DNA of 64,000 bases from Thinopyrum elongatum (lineage: Eukaryota > Streptophyta > Magnoliopsida > Poales > Poaceae), in the NCBI GenBank assembly GCA_011799875.1, contig CM022298.1, positions 285,521,395-285,585,394 of the forward strand, read 5' to 3'. How positions within the stretch are numbered: position 1 is the stretch's first letter; each line of letters begins with the position of its first letter. The translations under genes were made by a program, and so were the position numbers. Under the pieces are notes generated by a model. That model was not told the origin of the DNA, did not search any database, and was given only the letters and a program-made list of their open reading frames with translations. Of the stretch, positions 21,801-33,119 are shown piece by piece.

Positions 21801-24800
21801 TTAATCTTCATCGTCATCATTAATAAATGCATCATCATCATCGTCTATATATGCTTCGGGGTCAATAATTGCATCATCATCATCACTATCAGTAATGACG
21901 TGCTCATCATCATCAATAAATGCATCAACATGTGGAAGGCCTCCTGTACGTAATCGGTCAAGCATTGACAGGTCATCTGCAGCAGTAACCTCTTCTTGTT
22001 CCGGCTCTTCTTGTTCCGGCTCAGGCTCCGATTCATTGCCGCTGTCTACTTCAATGTTCTGGGGTGAAGTAGAGCGGTTCTTGAAACGTTTTTTGGAAAG
22101 ACGTGTTTCTTGGAAGAATTCTCCTTCATATGTGTCTGGGTTAATGTGAGGTTCATAATCCTCTTCATTGGGGGGAGGTGGTGTAACATGTGGCGGCACA
22201 TCATAAATGACATCCCAACCATTCAGATTTGGATCACTTTGGCAGGCCCACGGTAGATAGAAAACTTGGGTCACCTGTTGAGCCGTAATATAGACATCGG
22301 GAACATCCAAATGGGTGCTTTGTTTGATTTCGACTAGCCCTAGATGTTCATGAGTCCTTCTAGTCTCCTTCGGCTGGAACCAATAACATTTGAAGATTAC
22401 AACGTTCGGTGGGTTGCCACCATAGAATAGAAGTTCATAAATTGCTTCAACTCTTCCATAATACTCGGTATCTCCTTCGCCGATAGCAGAGACACAACAA
22501 TTTGTAGACTTTCGGTCGGCCATAGATAGCTCTTTGCCATAGGTACGAAAGCGATACCCGTTGATGTCGTATTTGTCAAATGAACGGACCTTATAGTCAA
22601 AACCATTAGCGACTTGTCTCAATTCGTCGTTCATAGACTCTGAACTAGCCTACAAGTTTAATACGAAAGGATTGTTGCATTAGCCGGAAATTAGAAGAAG
22701 AAATGAAATGGTCTAATATAAATTACCGTTTGTTTGAACCAAGAGATGAAACCGGGATAGCCGCCTCCATACATTGCCAGAAGCTCATACTCTTCAACGG
22801 AATCCATTTGGATCACCGCTCCATACGAGAATTCGGCAACGTATCAACTGTATCAAATATCCGGGAATAAGATCAGTTCAAAGGAATTAGAGGTTGCGAA
22901 ACAATGTACCGAGAACTTACTCGATGTACGGCCGCACTTCTGTTAGGTTGTTCAAGATATACAACGTAATGGTCCGCCATTCATCGACATCCAACGATAA
23001 GGGAGTATAAGCACCGGCTGGTGCGAGCTTCCCTTTGAATAGGCTGAGGTTGGATCCACCCTTTTTAGGGTCGCCAGCATTATACCGAGGCTTCGGATTA
23101 TGCAAATGACGATTTTTGGCTTCGTAGTGTGCTGTCACGAAGTTTGCCGCCTCCTCAGTAATGAATGCCTCGGCCATCGATGCTTCAATTCGACATTTAT
23201 TTTTACATTTTTCTCGAAGCGTCTTCTGCATCCTCTCAGTTGCATAGCACCAACGATTCTGCACAGGCCCCCCCAATCGTGCCTCGGTCGGGAGATGCAA
23301 AATCAAATGCTGCATTGGATTAAAGAAGCCCGGTGGAAAGATCCTCTCTAACTTGCAGATCAACTCCGGCGCCAACTCTTCCAGTTCTTCTAGCAAGCCA
23401 GGCGATAGTTCTTTCGCACAAAGAACACGGAAGAAATAGCTCAGCTCTGCCAGTACTAGCCATTCATCCTCAGGGATAAAGCCACGCAACATCACCGGCA
23501 TTACCCGCTCAAGCCATATGTGCCAATCATGACTCTTGAGACCAAATATTTTCAATTTTTCAAGGCTCGCTCCCCTCTTTAGATTCACTGCATACCCATC
23601 GGGGAACATCAACTCCTTTTTCACCCACAGGAGTATTTCCCTCATAACTGGCCTTCCAAGATTGAACCATGCCTTTGGCTTCGTCCAGTTCTTCTTTCCT
23701 TTCGATTGTCGCATGTTTTGTAGCGGTCTATCACATAGAGCCTGCTGATCGACTCTAGCCTTAGGATTATCCTTTGTTTTCCCCTCTATGCCGAACAATG
23801 TACCAAAGAGGGCCTCGCTGACATTCTTTTCAGTGTGCATCATGTCAATGTTGTGTGGGCAAAGGAGGTCTTTGAAGTAAGGCAGATCCCACAAGCATGT
23901 CTTGTGAGTCCAGGCGTGTTCGGAATTATACCCCTTGAAATACCCTGGACGCTCCGGATCCGGCTCGAGAGAGTTTAACTGATCCAGGGTCTGTTGGCCT
24001 GTCAACGCAGGTGGTGCAGAGTTTTTGACAACTATACCTTTGATGAAGTTCTTCTTGTCTTTCCTGAACTTATGGCGAGGATCCAGGAACTGTCTATGCA
24101 TGTCGAAACAAGAAAACTTGCCACCCGCCTGCAGCCGACGAAACTCAAGAGTTGCCTTGCATGTGGGGCACGGGAACCTTCCATGCACACACCAGCCAAT
24201 GAATAGCGCATACGCCGGCAAGTCATGCATCGAGTACATGTACCACACACGCATTAGGAAGTTTATTTTTGTAGCGGCGTTGTATGTCTTGATCCCATTA
24301 TCCCAAGCTTCTTGCAGTTCATCCTTAAGCGGCTGCATGTACACATTCATATTCTTCCCCGGATAGTTGGGCCCCGGAATTATCAACGTCAGGAAAATGT
24401 TCTTTCTTTGCATAATCTGTCCGGGGGGGGGAGATTGAGTGGAATGACAAATACAGGCCAACAACTGTATTGGGCTGCCATCATACCAAACACATTGAAC
24501 CCATCCGTGCTTATGGCGATTCAAGGATGCCTTGGATCTGCCGCTTTAGCATGATGTATTGCATCGAAGCGCTTCCACGCAAAAGCATCCGATGTGTGTA
24601 CCAACATCGGCTCCCCATCTTCATCTAGTTCGGTTCTTTTGCCCAATTTGTGCCATGTCATCTGTCTGGCCGTCTCTTCGACCATGAAAAGACGTTGAAG
24701 TCTTGGTATGATTGGCATATACCGAAGAACATTAACTGGGATTTTTTTCTGACTCTTCTCACCCATACCGTTGTCTACCTCAACATACCTGGAAGACTGG

Positions 24801-25474
24801 CAAACGGGATAATACTTCAAGTTCGCATACTCAAGCCTAAATAAGGCACATCCTTTCTCACAGGCATCTATCTTCTCATAGGGCATCTTAAGTACACGGA
24901 GGATTTTGTTCGACTGGTACATGTTTGCAGGAATTACATGGCCTTTGGGTAGAAAGCGTCCAAATAGTGTCATCATCGCGTCGTAGCATTCTCTACCCAA
25001 GTTGAATTGAGCCTTCAGAGCCATTACTTGTGCGATGGCATCCAGCTGACAAAGCTCAGTGTGCTCGTGGAGAGGACGTTTTGAAGACTCCAACATATCA
25101 TTGAAGGCCTTTGCAGATTCCTCCATCTCATCGTCCGAATCCCGAGCATCATCAAAGTCTTCCACCATGTCTTCCATCCCAGTACCATGCTCGTCGGTGT
25201 GACGATGACCCTCCTCAGCTCTGGCACGTTGGGCAGACTCACCATGAAATGTCTAGACCGTATAATTAGGCGTGAAACCCAACTTCTGCCGGTGTTTGAT
25301 CATTTCTAACTCTGACTTCTTATGAAAGTTGTCGCAGCGGACACAGGGGCACCAGGTTGTTTCCTGTCCATTTGCAAATGCGGCTCTCACAAACCCCTTG
25401 GTTTTTCTCATCCATTCATGGGTCATGTCTTTCTGACTAGTGTGACCGGTGTACATCCACGCACGATCACTCAT
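21801..25474 (-). pseudogene. C1 TNPD transposase (Transpos_assoc, Transposase_21, DUF4218, DUF4216), broken
   Basis: The ATG at 25472-25474 starts a Transpos_assoc-like domain (HTSQKDMTHEWMRKTKGFV, CPCVRCDNF). The Transposase_21 catalytic region follows (LPKGHVIPANMYQSNKILR; PGPNYPGKNMNVYMQPLKDE; CPTCKATLEFRRL; CPHNIDMMHTEKNVSEALFG), then DUF4218 (ELSYFFRVLCAKEL, HLILHLPTEARLGGPVQNRW). Further exons at about 22727-22849 (YELLAMYGGGYPGFISWFKQ) and 21801-22649 (DUF4216: STNCCVSAIGEGDTEYYGRV; VFYLPWACQSDPNLNGWDVI) end in a very acidic tail. Splice sites lie at 22920 (GTAAGT), 22726 (GTAATT) and 22650 (AG). Breaks: TAG at 25250-25252, TGA at 24521-24523, a frameshift in a 9-base C run (24423-24431), and probably TGA near 22845. 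It would encode the enzyme that cuts the element ends; this copy cannot make it. Confidence 0.9.
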
Positions 25475-25608
25475 CTTGCCTAGCTACTGGACACACAAGA
25501 AATACATACATAATTCAGCAAACCATATTCATCAGTTAATAGAGTTTGTCAGTTTTATTACGTCCATGCAACCTAGACGCTAGTAGGTAAAGATAGGTCC
25601 TAATCCCA

Positions 25609-25824
25609 CCCGAGTATGTGTAGATTGGGTTCGTTTTCCCATGCTCTGCTCCGGATCCGACGCAAAATTTCGGCAGCACCTCCCCGCTGTTCTCCTGATA
25701 CACGTCTCGGCAATAAGTAGAGAGGATGTGTACCCGGAGAACAACAGGGAGGCACTGACGAAATTCTGCATCGGATCCGGAGCAGAGCATATGGGAAAAC
25801 AAACCCAATCTACACATACTCGGG
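25609..25824. repeat. Long imperfect hairpin in the C1 upstream region
   Basis: Arms 25609-25695 and 25736-25824 are reverse complements with about 10% mismatch, and pairing extends weakly towards the loop (to about 25706 and 25726). Shared landmarks are CCCGAGTATGTGTAGATTGG and its complement, and GCTCTGCTCCGGATCC. It lies just upstream of the TNPD start, so it could be transcribed as a foldback. It has no TIR or TSD that would make it a separate MITE. Confidence 0.88.
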
Positions 25825-25879
25825 CTGTCCATGGATAACGTTGGACAATTCAAAAGAATCACGGTTATAAATATGCAAA

Positions 25880-25934
25880 TGCATGCATATTTATAGATGT
25901 AACCCTTTCGAACAGGAGACGCATAGTGGTCACG
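25880..25934 (+). repeat. C1 upstream direct repeat, copy 1
   Basis: A segment of about 55 bp (ATGCATATTTATAGATGTAA onward, through CCCTTTCG and GGAGACGC) recurs with changes at 26441-26494. Together the copies bracket about 500 bp that includes the G-rich array. Confidence 0.8.
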
Positions 25935-26269
25935 CATACTGATGATTGACACCTACAGCTAGCAAGTTTCATAGGCACGAAGACCGGAACAGAGCAAATG
26001 AAGGGGGGAGGAGGAGAAGTCATTTGTGCTCACCCACGAACACAGGGGCAGAGCTCGTCGAACGCACGAGGAGGTCGTCGAACACCAGACCCTCGCAGCA
26101 ATGAAAGAACTGCACATTTAAATCCACCTGATCAACACAAATATATATGATGTTTTTCTTAACAAAATCGGGAAATATACTTGCTAACTCATAATTCACA
26201 AATATATGACCCCGTCGGCCTCTGGAAGGCCGAAGAGTACCTTTTCGGTCAACAGGAGGCCGAAGAGGT

Positions 26270-26437
26270 GTCGGGGGTCGGGGGTGTCGTGTCTGGGTGG
26301 CGTGGTGTCGGGGGTGTCGTGGTGTCGGGGTGTCTGGTCGTGGTCGGGGTGTCGGGGTGTCCGGTGTTGTCGTGTCCTGGTGCGTGGTGTCGGGTGTCGT
26401 GGTGTCGGGGTGTCGGGGTCGGGGTGTCGGGGTTTAT
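26270..26437 (+). repeat. Imperfect GGTGTCG array
   Basis: A low-complexity stretch made of GGGGTGTC and GTGGTGTC units in irregular order, with strongly more G than C on this strand. It has many closely spaced G runs. The open frames across it are repeat translations, not genes. Confidence 0.88.
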
Positions 26438-26440
26438 ATT

Positions 26441-26494
26441 GAATGCATATTTATCGATGCGACCCTTTCGGACGAGAGACGCCTAGGTTACGTG
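26441..26494 (+). repeat. C1 upstream direct repeat, copy 2
   Basis: Partner of 25880-25934 (ATGCATATTTATCGATGCGA onward, with CCCTTTCG and GAGACGC). Confidence 0.8.
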
Positions 26495-27584
26495 ACTTGA
26501 CGTGATAATTAAATCTAGTGACATAAAAAAGAGCATCATGATGTAGCTCACCCTCGGATGTAGAGGATGTAGTCGATCAGCAGGGGGACGATCGAGGACC
26601 AACAGCTCCGATGTCAATAATCACTCCACGGATACGCAACACCACAAATTCTGTAAATTCCACCGAGTGAAAAAACAATTAGGTCATCACATCACATACA
26701 ACAGAAACTGGGTGTTCATTGAACTTTCTCCATGTACAACGTTTATCGATTAGCACATAGTAGGGCCAAAAATATTTTTTAGCAAATCATCTACCTAAAT
26801 CAACTACTCCTACCAGAGCAATGTACAATGTCCAGAGAAATACATCCATCTATTGATCGATTGTTCTCTGTACAGACAAATACATCCATCTATCGATCCA
26901 TTCACTTGTCCACACATCTATGTGTTTATGTACAGACATTGAACGGCATGACAAATTCTATAGAGACAAGCACATCCATTCACCAGTGCATCCATCCATT
27001 CTTCCATCCACCAGAGAAGACAGAGAGGAGAGGAGAGCTCACCAGAGGAGACGGCCAGAGCGAACTCCGGAGGCGAGGCACGGCGGGGGTCAGGGGTGGG
27101 CTCGACGGCGGGGGCCGGAGGCGGGCGGGGCCACCGGGGCCGGAGGCGGGGGCGGGCGCGGCGGCTGGGGCCTAGGCCGGACGCGCGCGGGGCCGCCGGG
27201 GTCAGAGGTAGGGGTGGGCGGCCGGGGCTGGAGGTGGGGACGGCCGATCCGGTATGCCGATTGTTGCTTTGCGTCTTCGTGTTCGTTTTCTATTCCCCCC
27301 AGGGTCCGTTGGCGTGGGCGCATCGTAGTTCGGGGTGCAGCTGGTCGGGTCGGGTGGGGTTTGGTGTGAGAGAGAGGGAGGAACGAGAGGTGGAGGTGGG
27401 GACGGCAGACCAGGGCCGTGGGCGGGCGCGGCGGGGAGGAGGGGGCGGCGGCGGGCTGCGGGGAGGAGGGGTCGGCGGCAGGCTGCGGGGAGAGAGGGAG
27501 AGAGAGATGTGAGAGAGAGAGAGGCGCGGGGCGCGGGAGAGAGATAGGCGCAGGGCGGGGGGGGGCAAAAATTAAGCCCCCCGT
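26495..27584 (-). other. C1 5' untranslated or promoter-side region
   Basis: It is upstream of the transposase genes on their strand. From 26495 to about 27010 there is AT-rich unique sequence with short repeats (ACATCCATCTAT, twice). From about 27010 to 27584 it is very GC-rich with GAGAGA runs (27370-27545), as often seen at the transcribed end of grass CACTA elements. No protein is recognised, and the open frames here are GC-driven. Confidence 0.55.
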
Positions 27585-28033
27585 TTGCCGTCTGCTTTTT
27601 TCTTTTTTTTAATTTTTTTTCTTTGCCGTCTGCTGGCAGACGGCAAATAATTCTTTGCCGTCTGCCAGCAGACGGCAAAGAGGGTGACCATTAGCACGCC
27701 CCCGCCGTGACACTGTGGGCCCCCTTACGTCTTTGCCGTCTGCTGGCAGATGGCAAAGAAATCTTTGCCGTCTGCCAGCAGACGGCAAAGAAGTGGCCCG
27801 TGTGACCTAGGCAGTGCAGTACCCCGTGGGGCCCACTTTTGGTCTTTGTCGTCTGCTAGCAGACGGCAAAGAACTGTTTGCCGTCTGCCAGCAGACGGCA
27901 AAGAAGTGACAGATGGCAAAGACCCTCTTTGCCATCCACTGGTTCTTTGCCGTCTGCTTTGGCAAGACAGATGGCAAATAGCCTCTTTGCCATCAGCTGG
28001 CAGACGGCAAAGAGCTGGCGGATGGCAAAGACC
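27585..28033. repeat. C1 right subterminal palindrome array
   Basis: About nine copies or half copies of the same TTTGCCGTCTGC palindrome as on the left, with the same CCATC/GATGG variants. The spacers differ from those of the left array. Confidence 0.93.
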
Positions 28034-28048
28034 CTGATTCCAGTAGTG
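28034..28048 (-). repeat. C1 right terminal inverted repeat
   Basis: CTGATTCCAGTAGTG on the plus strand, the exact reverse complement of the left end, followed by AAA (28049-28051), the target duplication. Confidence 0.97.
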
Positions 28049-28106
28049 AAAGCGGTTCATGTCCTAACTAACGCCCATGCTAACTAAGGCTTCCTACAGT
28101 CAGGAT

Positions 28107-28119
28107 GGCTCTGATACCA
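28107..28119 (-). other. G2 primer binding site (initiator Met tRNA)
   Basis: The minus strand reads TGGTATCAGAGCC, 4 bases from the LTR start at 28124. Without C1, the leader from here to the extra ORF would be only about 150 bases. Confidence 0.93.
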
Positions 28120-28486
28120 GCTCTGTGGGGACCCCGACTCATAAGTCATGATCACTGAATGCACGTGTACAGTGATCCCAGAGATCAATGCTCACTGAAC
28201 ACACAGAAGCTGAATAACAAGAGTCTTACATCCATACATACCGTCTTACACAAATTATGACCATTATGGTCAAGTCTTACATAGATAAAGCCTTAAGGGC
28301 TGAACATCAGATAAAACACAAGCAGCGGAAATCTTCGTCAGTAAGTAGAACCCATGCCATCTGCCTTAACCCTGCAGGCATTCTGACTTGGAAAGCGTCC
28401 TAGTTCGCATGTTCGTCACCGAAGAACTCATCCTCATATTCCTGCTCTTCCATGCCTGGCCAAGTAAATAGCCAGGGACAAGCCAA

Positions 28487-28508
28487 TGAGTACGTTTGAA
28501 TGTACTCG
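28487..28508. promoter_or_regulatory. G2 LTR hairpin, GAGTAC / GTACTC
   Basis: TGAGTAC and GTACTCG flank an 8-base loop, with 6 perfectly paired bases. Equivalent to the hairpins in G1, G3 and G5. Confidence 0.6.
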
Positions 28509-28802
28509 CAAGCAACCCATGAATGGTAATAGAATGACATATGCATGATAATATCACCATGTTGGCATGTTGGTGGTAAGTTAGTTTTCTCATGCAAGTA
28601 TGATCAATACTTGTGGTGTTAATAATGCATCTATGATCATGCATCAAGGGTATACAGATATCAACATTGAGAAGGAGTTTCACACAACTCAATCTCCAAT
28701 TTATCGTGATTCTCATCGACATTTCCAATTTGTGTTGTTTTTCATAAACATATGGACATAGTCTAAGCAGCACCACCCAACTGTCCTTGACCATGGACAC
28801 GA

Positions 28803-28814
28803 CTATTCGAATAG
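28803..28814. promoter_or_regulatory. G2 LTR conserved 12-bp palindrome
   Basis: CTATTCGAATAG, followed by ACTCTGCAGAGGTTG as in G3. It lies 295 bases from the hairpin, nearly the same spacing as in G1 (298). Confidence 0.6.
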
Positions 28815-30579
28815 TTTGACACTCTGCAGAGGTTGCACACTTTACCCATAAGAGCCGGGGAACTTTCGTGTCAACCACGACCCACTGTACCTCAAGTACC
28901 CAGGGTAAGCACGCGATCACTATCTTTCCCTAGGCGACACTAACATAGAGTCCACTCGTTGGTACATAGCCCTCGTGTATAATCATAAAGATCTTGGTAC
29001 TCTGCCTTTTTCCATTTTCACAACTACACGAAGGGACCAACGGTGTGTCCGGTGCCCTGTAAAAACAGTCATGGCCACCTATCCAAGCACGACCCTGTCC
29101 CGAGAGTGAACACACGTCACCCCGTCACTAGTAATGTGGGCACCATGCTAGTATCAGACTAGGTAGTCAATAACGCCCTTTCCCACATAAGGGTAGAGTG
29201 GTTGCGCATGTTTGGTTGGGACGGTCAACAAATCTTAAATCTAATCCGTCTCTGTAAACAACACATATTCACATGCTTCGGTGCACCACTTCCTCATCAA
29301 GTGGTGACCTAGTTCAACATTACCCATGGGCATTTGGGGCACCCGATGGGGTTTTTGAAAGATTGTAACCAAGTGATGATCATGGCATAGATGCAACATC
29401 ATGTGTCAACATCAAGTATTCATCGTATCTCTAATCACAAGGTACAGCTACGAACATGTAAGTATCAACAGGTATGCATCAATGTAATGATTCATAACAA
29501 ATTCATCATCATCATCATCATGCATTCGGAAAATTATCGATGAACAAAAAGAGGGGTATCATGGTCAAAGGGCTTCTTGCCTTGGTTGGCTTGGTTTTCA
29601 AAGTCTTCAAGTCCTTCTCCTTCTTCTTCTCCAACAATGTCGTCAAACACGGGATCTACTCGTCGCAAGGTAACAACGAGAAAATAAGGCAATAGTAAAA
29701 CAGAAAAATGAAAGTGCCCATAAAATGTCAACTTATTTTTGTTAAATATTAGGATGAAAACTAAGAATGAAAAAAATTCTTAGTTTTGGATTTGGGGTTA
29801 TGGAATACTAGAAATGGATTTTAAGAGATGGATTTGAATGCTGAAATTTGAATTTAAATTTGAACAGAACAGAAAAGTTGGTTGGATATGTATGAAAGTT
29901 ACTCCATTAAATAGGTGGGATTTTTAGAAGATTATAGGAGTTGGAATTATTGGATTTGGATAAATATTATATTCTGTGGAATTTTTGGAAGTTACAGAAA
30001 TAAAGAAAAAGAAAAGGGGCGCTGTGCAACTGGGCCGTAACGGCCACAGCGTGCGCCAGGTTTTCAAACCTGACGGGCGGGGCCCGGGCTTCAGAGAGAG
30101 AGAGAGGCGAGGGAGAGGTGAGGATGACAGGTGGAGCCCGCCTGTCATCTTCAACCTCGCAACCTGAGGGGTCGGTGAGCTCACCGGCGACGATGCAGGG
30201 CACGGCGAGGCTAACCGATGGCACCGCTGAACTCAGCGTTGAGTCGTCATTCGGGGGGTGCCGGAGTTGGACAGAGGGGAGCCGCGGTTCACCGGCGACG
30301 AGATCTCGCGGCGGAGGTGCTTCGGGAGGTGATCGCCGGGGTCGCCCCTTGCTGCAAACAGAGCGTAGGAGAGAGGGGAATGCGTCAGTGGCCTACTACG
30401 GTTCCAGATCGAGGCCAAACAGGGGCAGGGGAGCCTGTACCGTGTGTGCTCCGGTGACCCGAGGCGGCGGCGCTCGCCTCGATCCCGAGCACAGAGAGGG
30501 AGAGAGGAGCTGGGGCTCTGCTGGTGGTTGATTGAAGGCGAGGGAGTGAGGATGGAGGCCAAAGGAGGGCTCGGGGCGG

Positions 30580-30587
30580 CTTAAATA
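30580..30587 (-). promoter_or_regulatory. Possible TATA box in the G2 5' LTR
   Basis: TATTTAAG-type sequence on the minus strand, identical to 12294-12301 in the other LTR. This is the copy that would drive the element's transcript. Confidence 0.4.
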
Positions 30588-32325
30588 AGAGGGGGCGAGG
30601 TGCACCATGAGCCCATGCGCCGGCGAGGTCCTACCCATCACGGAAGGCCACGGGGGAGCTCGGTTTCGAGTCAGGGGTGTTTGTGGGGGTGGTCTATGAC
30701 CAGGGGATGGAAGAGAGAGAGTGGGGGAGTGCCAGGGCGTCGCGCGTGTGAGCTCGCTCATTGGAGCTCTCGGGCGGCCACGACGCCCGTGCGAGGGAGG
30801 GCAGTGGAGTGAGAGAGAGGAGGGGCCCAACCGCTTAGCGTGTCGGGGACGTCGAGGCGCGTCGTCGGGCGTGCGGAGGAGAGCCGAGGTGGCCGGGGAA
30901 GTCGGGTAGGGGGGCGCTACAGTGCGAGAGCGCACTATAGCGCGCTCCAGAGCATGCCTTTGGTTTCCTTGGCATTGTTTAAGGGGCAGGGGCATGCCCA
31001 CTCGTGTCTAGGGGTTCTAGGGAGGAGTAAACAAGGTGGGGGTGCATTGGATGCTCATGGATGCCTCTAGAGTGAGGAGGGGTTTGAGAGGGAGGAGAAA
31101 CAGTGCTGACCAGGGGTGAAAATTAGGGTTTTCGCCCCTCAATCATTGAGCTGTGGAGGAGTGGGAGGTACTAGAGATAGGTGAGGGTTAGGAGAAGCCC
31201 TGGTAAAAACTTGAGCTCATGGAGAATAGTGGAAGAGGTCAAAATGATGATTTTGGAAAAATGGCAGAAGGTGTTTGATGCAAGTTTGAGCTATTTGCAC
31301 TTACCTCCTCCTTGTGCCACTTGATGGGGGTGATGCCCATGATCACTTGGCAATGTGGTAGAAATTTGAGCTCATTAGGATAAAGTTGCCATTGCAACTT
31401 TTGTAAACCCTAGAAATCAACATATATGGATTTGCTTAGATCTAGCTAACTAATCCCTTCTCCTTGATGCACCACTTGGTGTAGTGTCATCATTTGGGTA
31501 TTTGAGCATGTCCACAAAGTTTGGGATCAAATGGAGAAAGTTGGCTATGTAGAGTTGTTCAAACTTGGATCTGGACAAAGAGGGTTTTGGGGCACTTTTG
31601 TGAAGCAAAATGATTTTGATTGAGATGAAACTTTGCAAGATCATCACATTAAGCTTATGTGACTTGCTAGAATTTTCCTGGATTTATTTGAAAATATTTC
31701 TTATAGAAGTATTTCAAATACTTGAAATGAATATTAATGGTTTTGGAGGGTTTTTCCCTATATTTTGATCATGACCATGTGTTGAAACTCATATATATGG
31801 AAAATATATGTCCACTGAGTTTCCCTAAATTTTCTCAAATATTTTGGAAGCTTTAAAATAATTTTAACCTATTAAAGACCATTTCTGGCCTTAAGAAAAA
31901 GCCTTTAAATAAAATAGCAAAATAACTTTTAAAATAATAATTTTGTGGTTTATGGGGGTCCTATATCTAATAGGAGTCAAATACATATTTTGAAAGATTT
32001 TTACTGCCCTTAATTAAGTACTTGTAGTGCAATCCTCAATTCAGGGGTTTTTGGAAAACCCTAATTTAGAAAGTTCTTTTGGCCAATTATTTCTGCAAGA
32101 AAATTCTATTCTGTCCTATACACATGGCATGGTCAGTGGGAAAAGTCTTGGGTCGAGGAGATGAAGTATAGATGGTGCTGCTATAATATGACTTTCAAGA
32201 GCACTTGAAACCATAGACAAAAATCCAAATCAAATAGAAAACCAAATAATGCAAAAGTTTTTGTTGGACCAAATTTTCATGCTTTATTAATGCAAGTGAC
32301 ATGTTACAAAACACTGGGTGTGATA

Positions 32326-33119
32326 GCCATCAACCAAGATAAGAGGCTATACTCCGAAAGATACACTGAATGATAGCGATACTATGTTCAGCTCAGTGGT
32401 CATAGCAAGCACTCCAGAGGCTATATACTACAGAGCCATCTTCACAAGCGACAGAGTTTGAAACAAGACATTCGGATAGAATGGCTCAAAGCACATTAGC
32501 ATCGACAACTCATAAACATCATGACGTCATTGGAGTAAGAGATTACTGTCTATGATTACTTTGTGATCATGCCCGACACTTCAGTTGGGGATATAGCAGC
32601 AATAGCTCGGTCATGTTGTTCCTTGAATTGTGGATCACCTAAGGACAAAGTCGGAGTGCCTAAGACAGAAGGAAACATCAGTACGGAACCCGCAGCTAGA
32701 CTGAGCATTCTGACACGGAAAAAAGAAAGCCACTCCCACTCACTTGAGGCCATACGAGGATGTGAGCCTGGTACCAGTAAAGGATGCCTTGCCCATAACA
32801 GTCAGGGTACGAAGCATCGCAACAAAACCAAAGCAGTTACTTCCAGGCCATGGAAACCAAGCTGTCTAGTGGTATTACTGCTACCTCACCCAGCAACACC
32901 ACTATCCGGACAAAAGGTACACCTGACAGGAAAGAGAAGGATTCAAGGAAACTGTGTGTAAAGACAACACATGGTACATCAGAAGAGGCAGTTAAAAGGT
33001 CAGTGAACCAATGAAGACAAGACCGTTGATGGATCCAAGTCACACACAGGTAAGTCCCCTTTCACCGGGAGGTAAGCCCGGAAATCTTGAGAACGAGATT
33101 TTCTTAAGGGGGGTAGGTT
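32326..33119 (+). other. G5 internal region, 3' untranslated end
   Basis: This sequence lies between the G2 right end and the G5 LTR. I find no convincing conserved pol reading frame; an open frame at 32563-32961 shows no family motif. It ends in the inverted repeat and polypurine tract. It is probably the 3' non-coding end or a decayed pol end. Confidence 0.6.
33082..33118 (+). other. G5 inverted repeat and polypurine tract
   Basis: AAATCTTGAGAACGAGATTT (33083-33102) is the G5 form of the inverted repeat, followed by AAGGGGGGTAGG (33106-33117) and the LTR start TGTAACACCC at 33120. Order and spacing match G1, G2 and G3. Confidence 0.8.

Larger units (their letters stand above)
17184..28048 (-). 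mobile_element. C1: complete CACTA (En/Spm) DNA transposon, 10,865 bp
   Basis: It is bounded by perfect 15-bp terminal inverted repeats CACTACTGGAATCAG (17184-17198 and 28034-28048). A 3-bp target duplication AAA flanks it (17181-17183 and 28049-28051), the length usual for CACTA elements. Both ends carry arrays of a TTTGCCGTCTGC palindrome. Inside, on the minus strand, lie a TNPD (Transposase_21) gene and downstream of it a TNPA-like multi-exon gene, both with inactivating changes. It is inserted in the untranslated leader of G2. Intact ends mean it could still be moved if active proteins came from elsewhere; that is inference. Confidence 0.96.
11056..32325 (-). mobile_element. G2: internally deleted Ty3/Gypsy element, host of G1 and of CACTA C1
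   Basis: The LTRs are 11056-14040 (the rest lies to the left of G1, outside the window) and 28124-32325. The internal part on the minus strand consists of a primer site (28107-28119), an extra sense ORF (16268-17092), a gag start fused to RNase H-integrase-chromodomain (14091-15986) and a polypurine tract. Protease, RT and nearly all of gag are missing, so it would have to move with help from other elements. C1 (17184-28048) is inserted in its untranslated leader. The right end at 32325 abuts the internal region of G5. Confidence 0.9.
28124..32325 (-). repeat. G2 5' LTR (4,202 bp, uninterrupted)
   Basis: It starts TGTGGGGACCCC and ends GGGTGTGATA on the plus strand; the other copy ends TGTGACA. 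The part from 29385 matches 11056-14040. It holds the hairpin at 28487-28508, the palindrome at 28803-28814, a shortened CAT run (29504-29521) and a possible TATA box (30580-30587). No gene is recognised in its GC-rich part. Confidence 0.93.

Noticed and set aside
25609..25824. Foldback as a separate MITE
   Set aside because: I see no terminal repeat typical of a MITE family and no target duplication at its outer ends.
26181..26500. Valine/glycine/cysteine-rich ORFs
   Set aside because: They are translations of the GGTGTC array in three frames.
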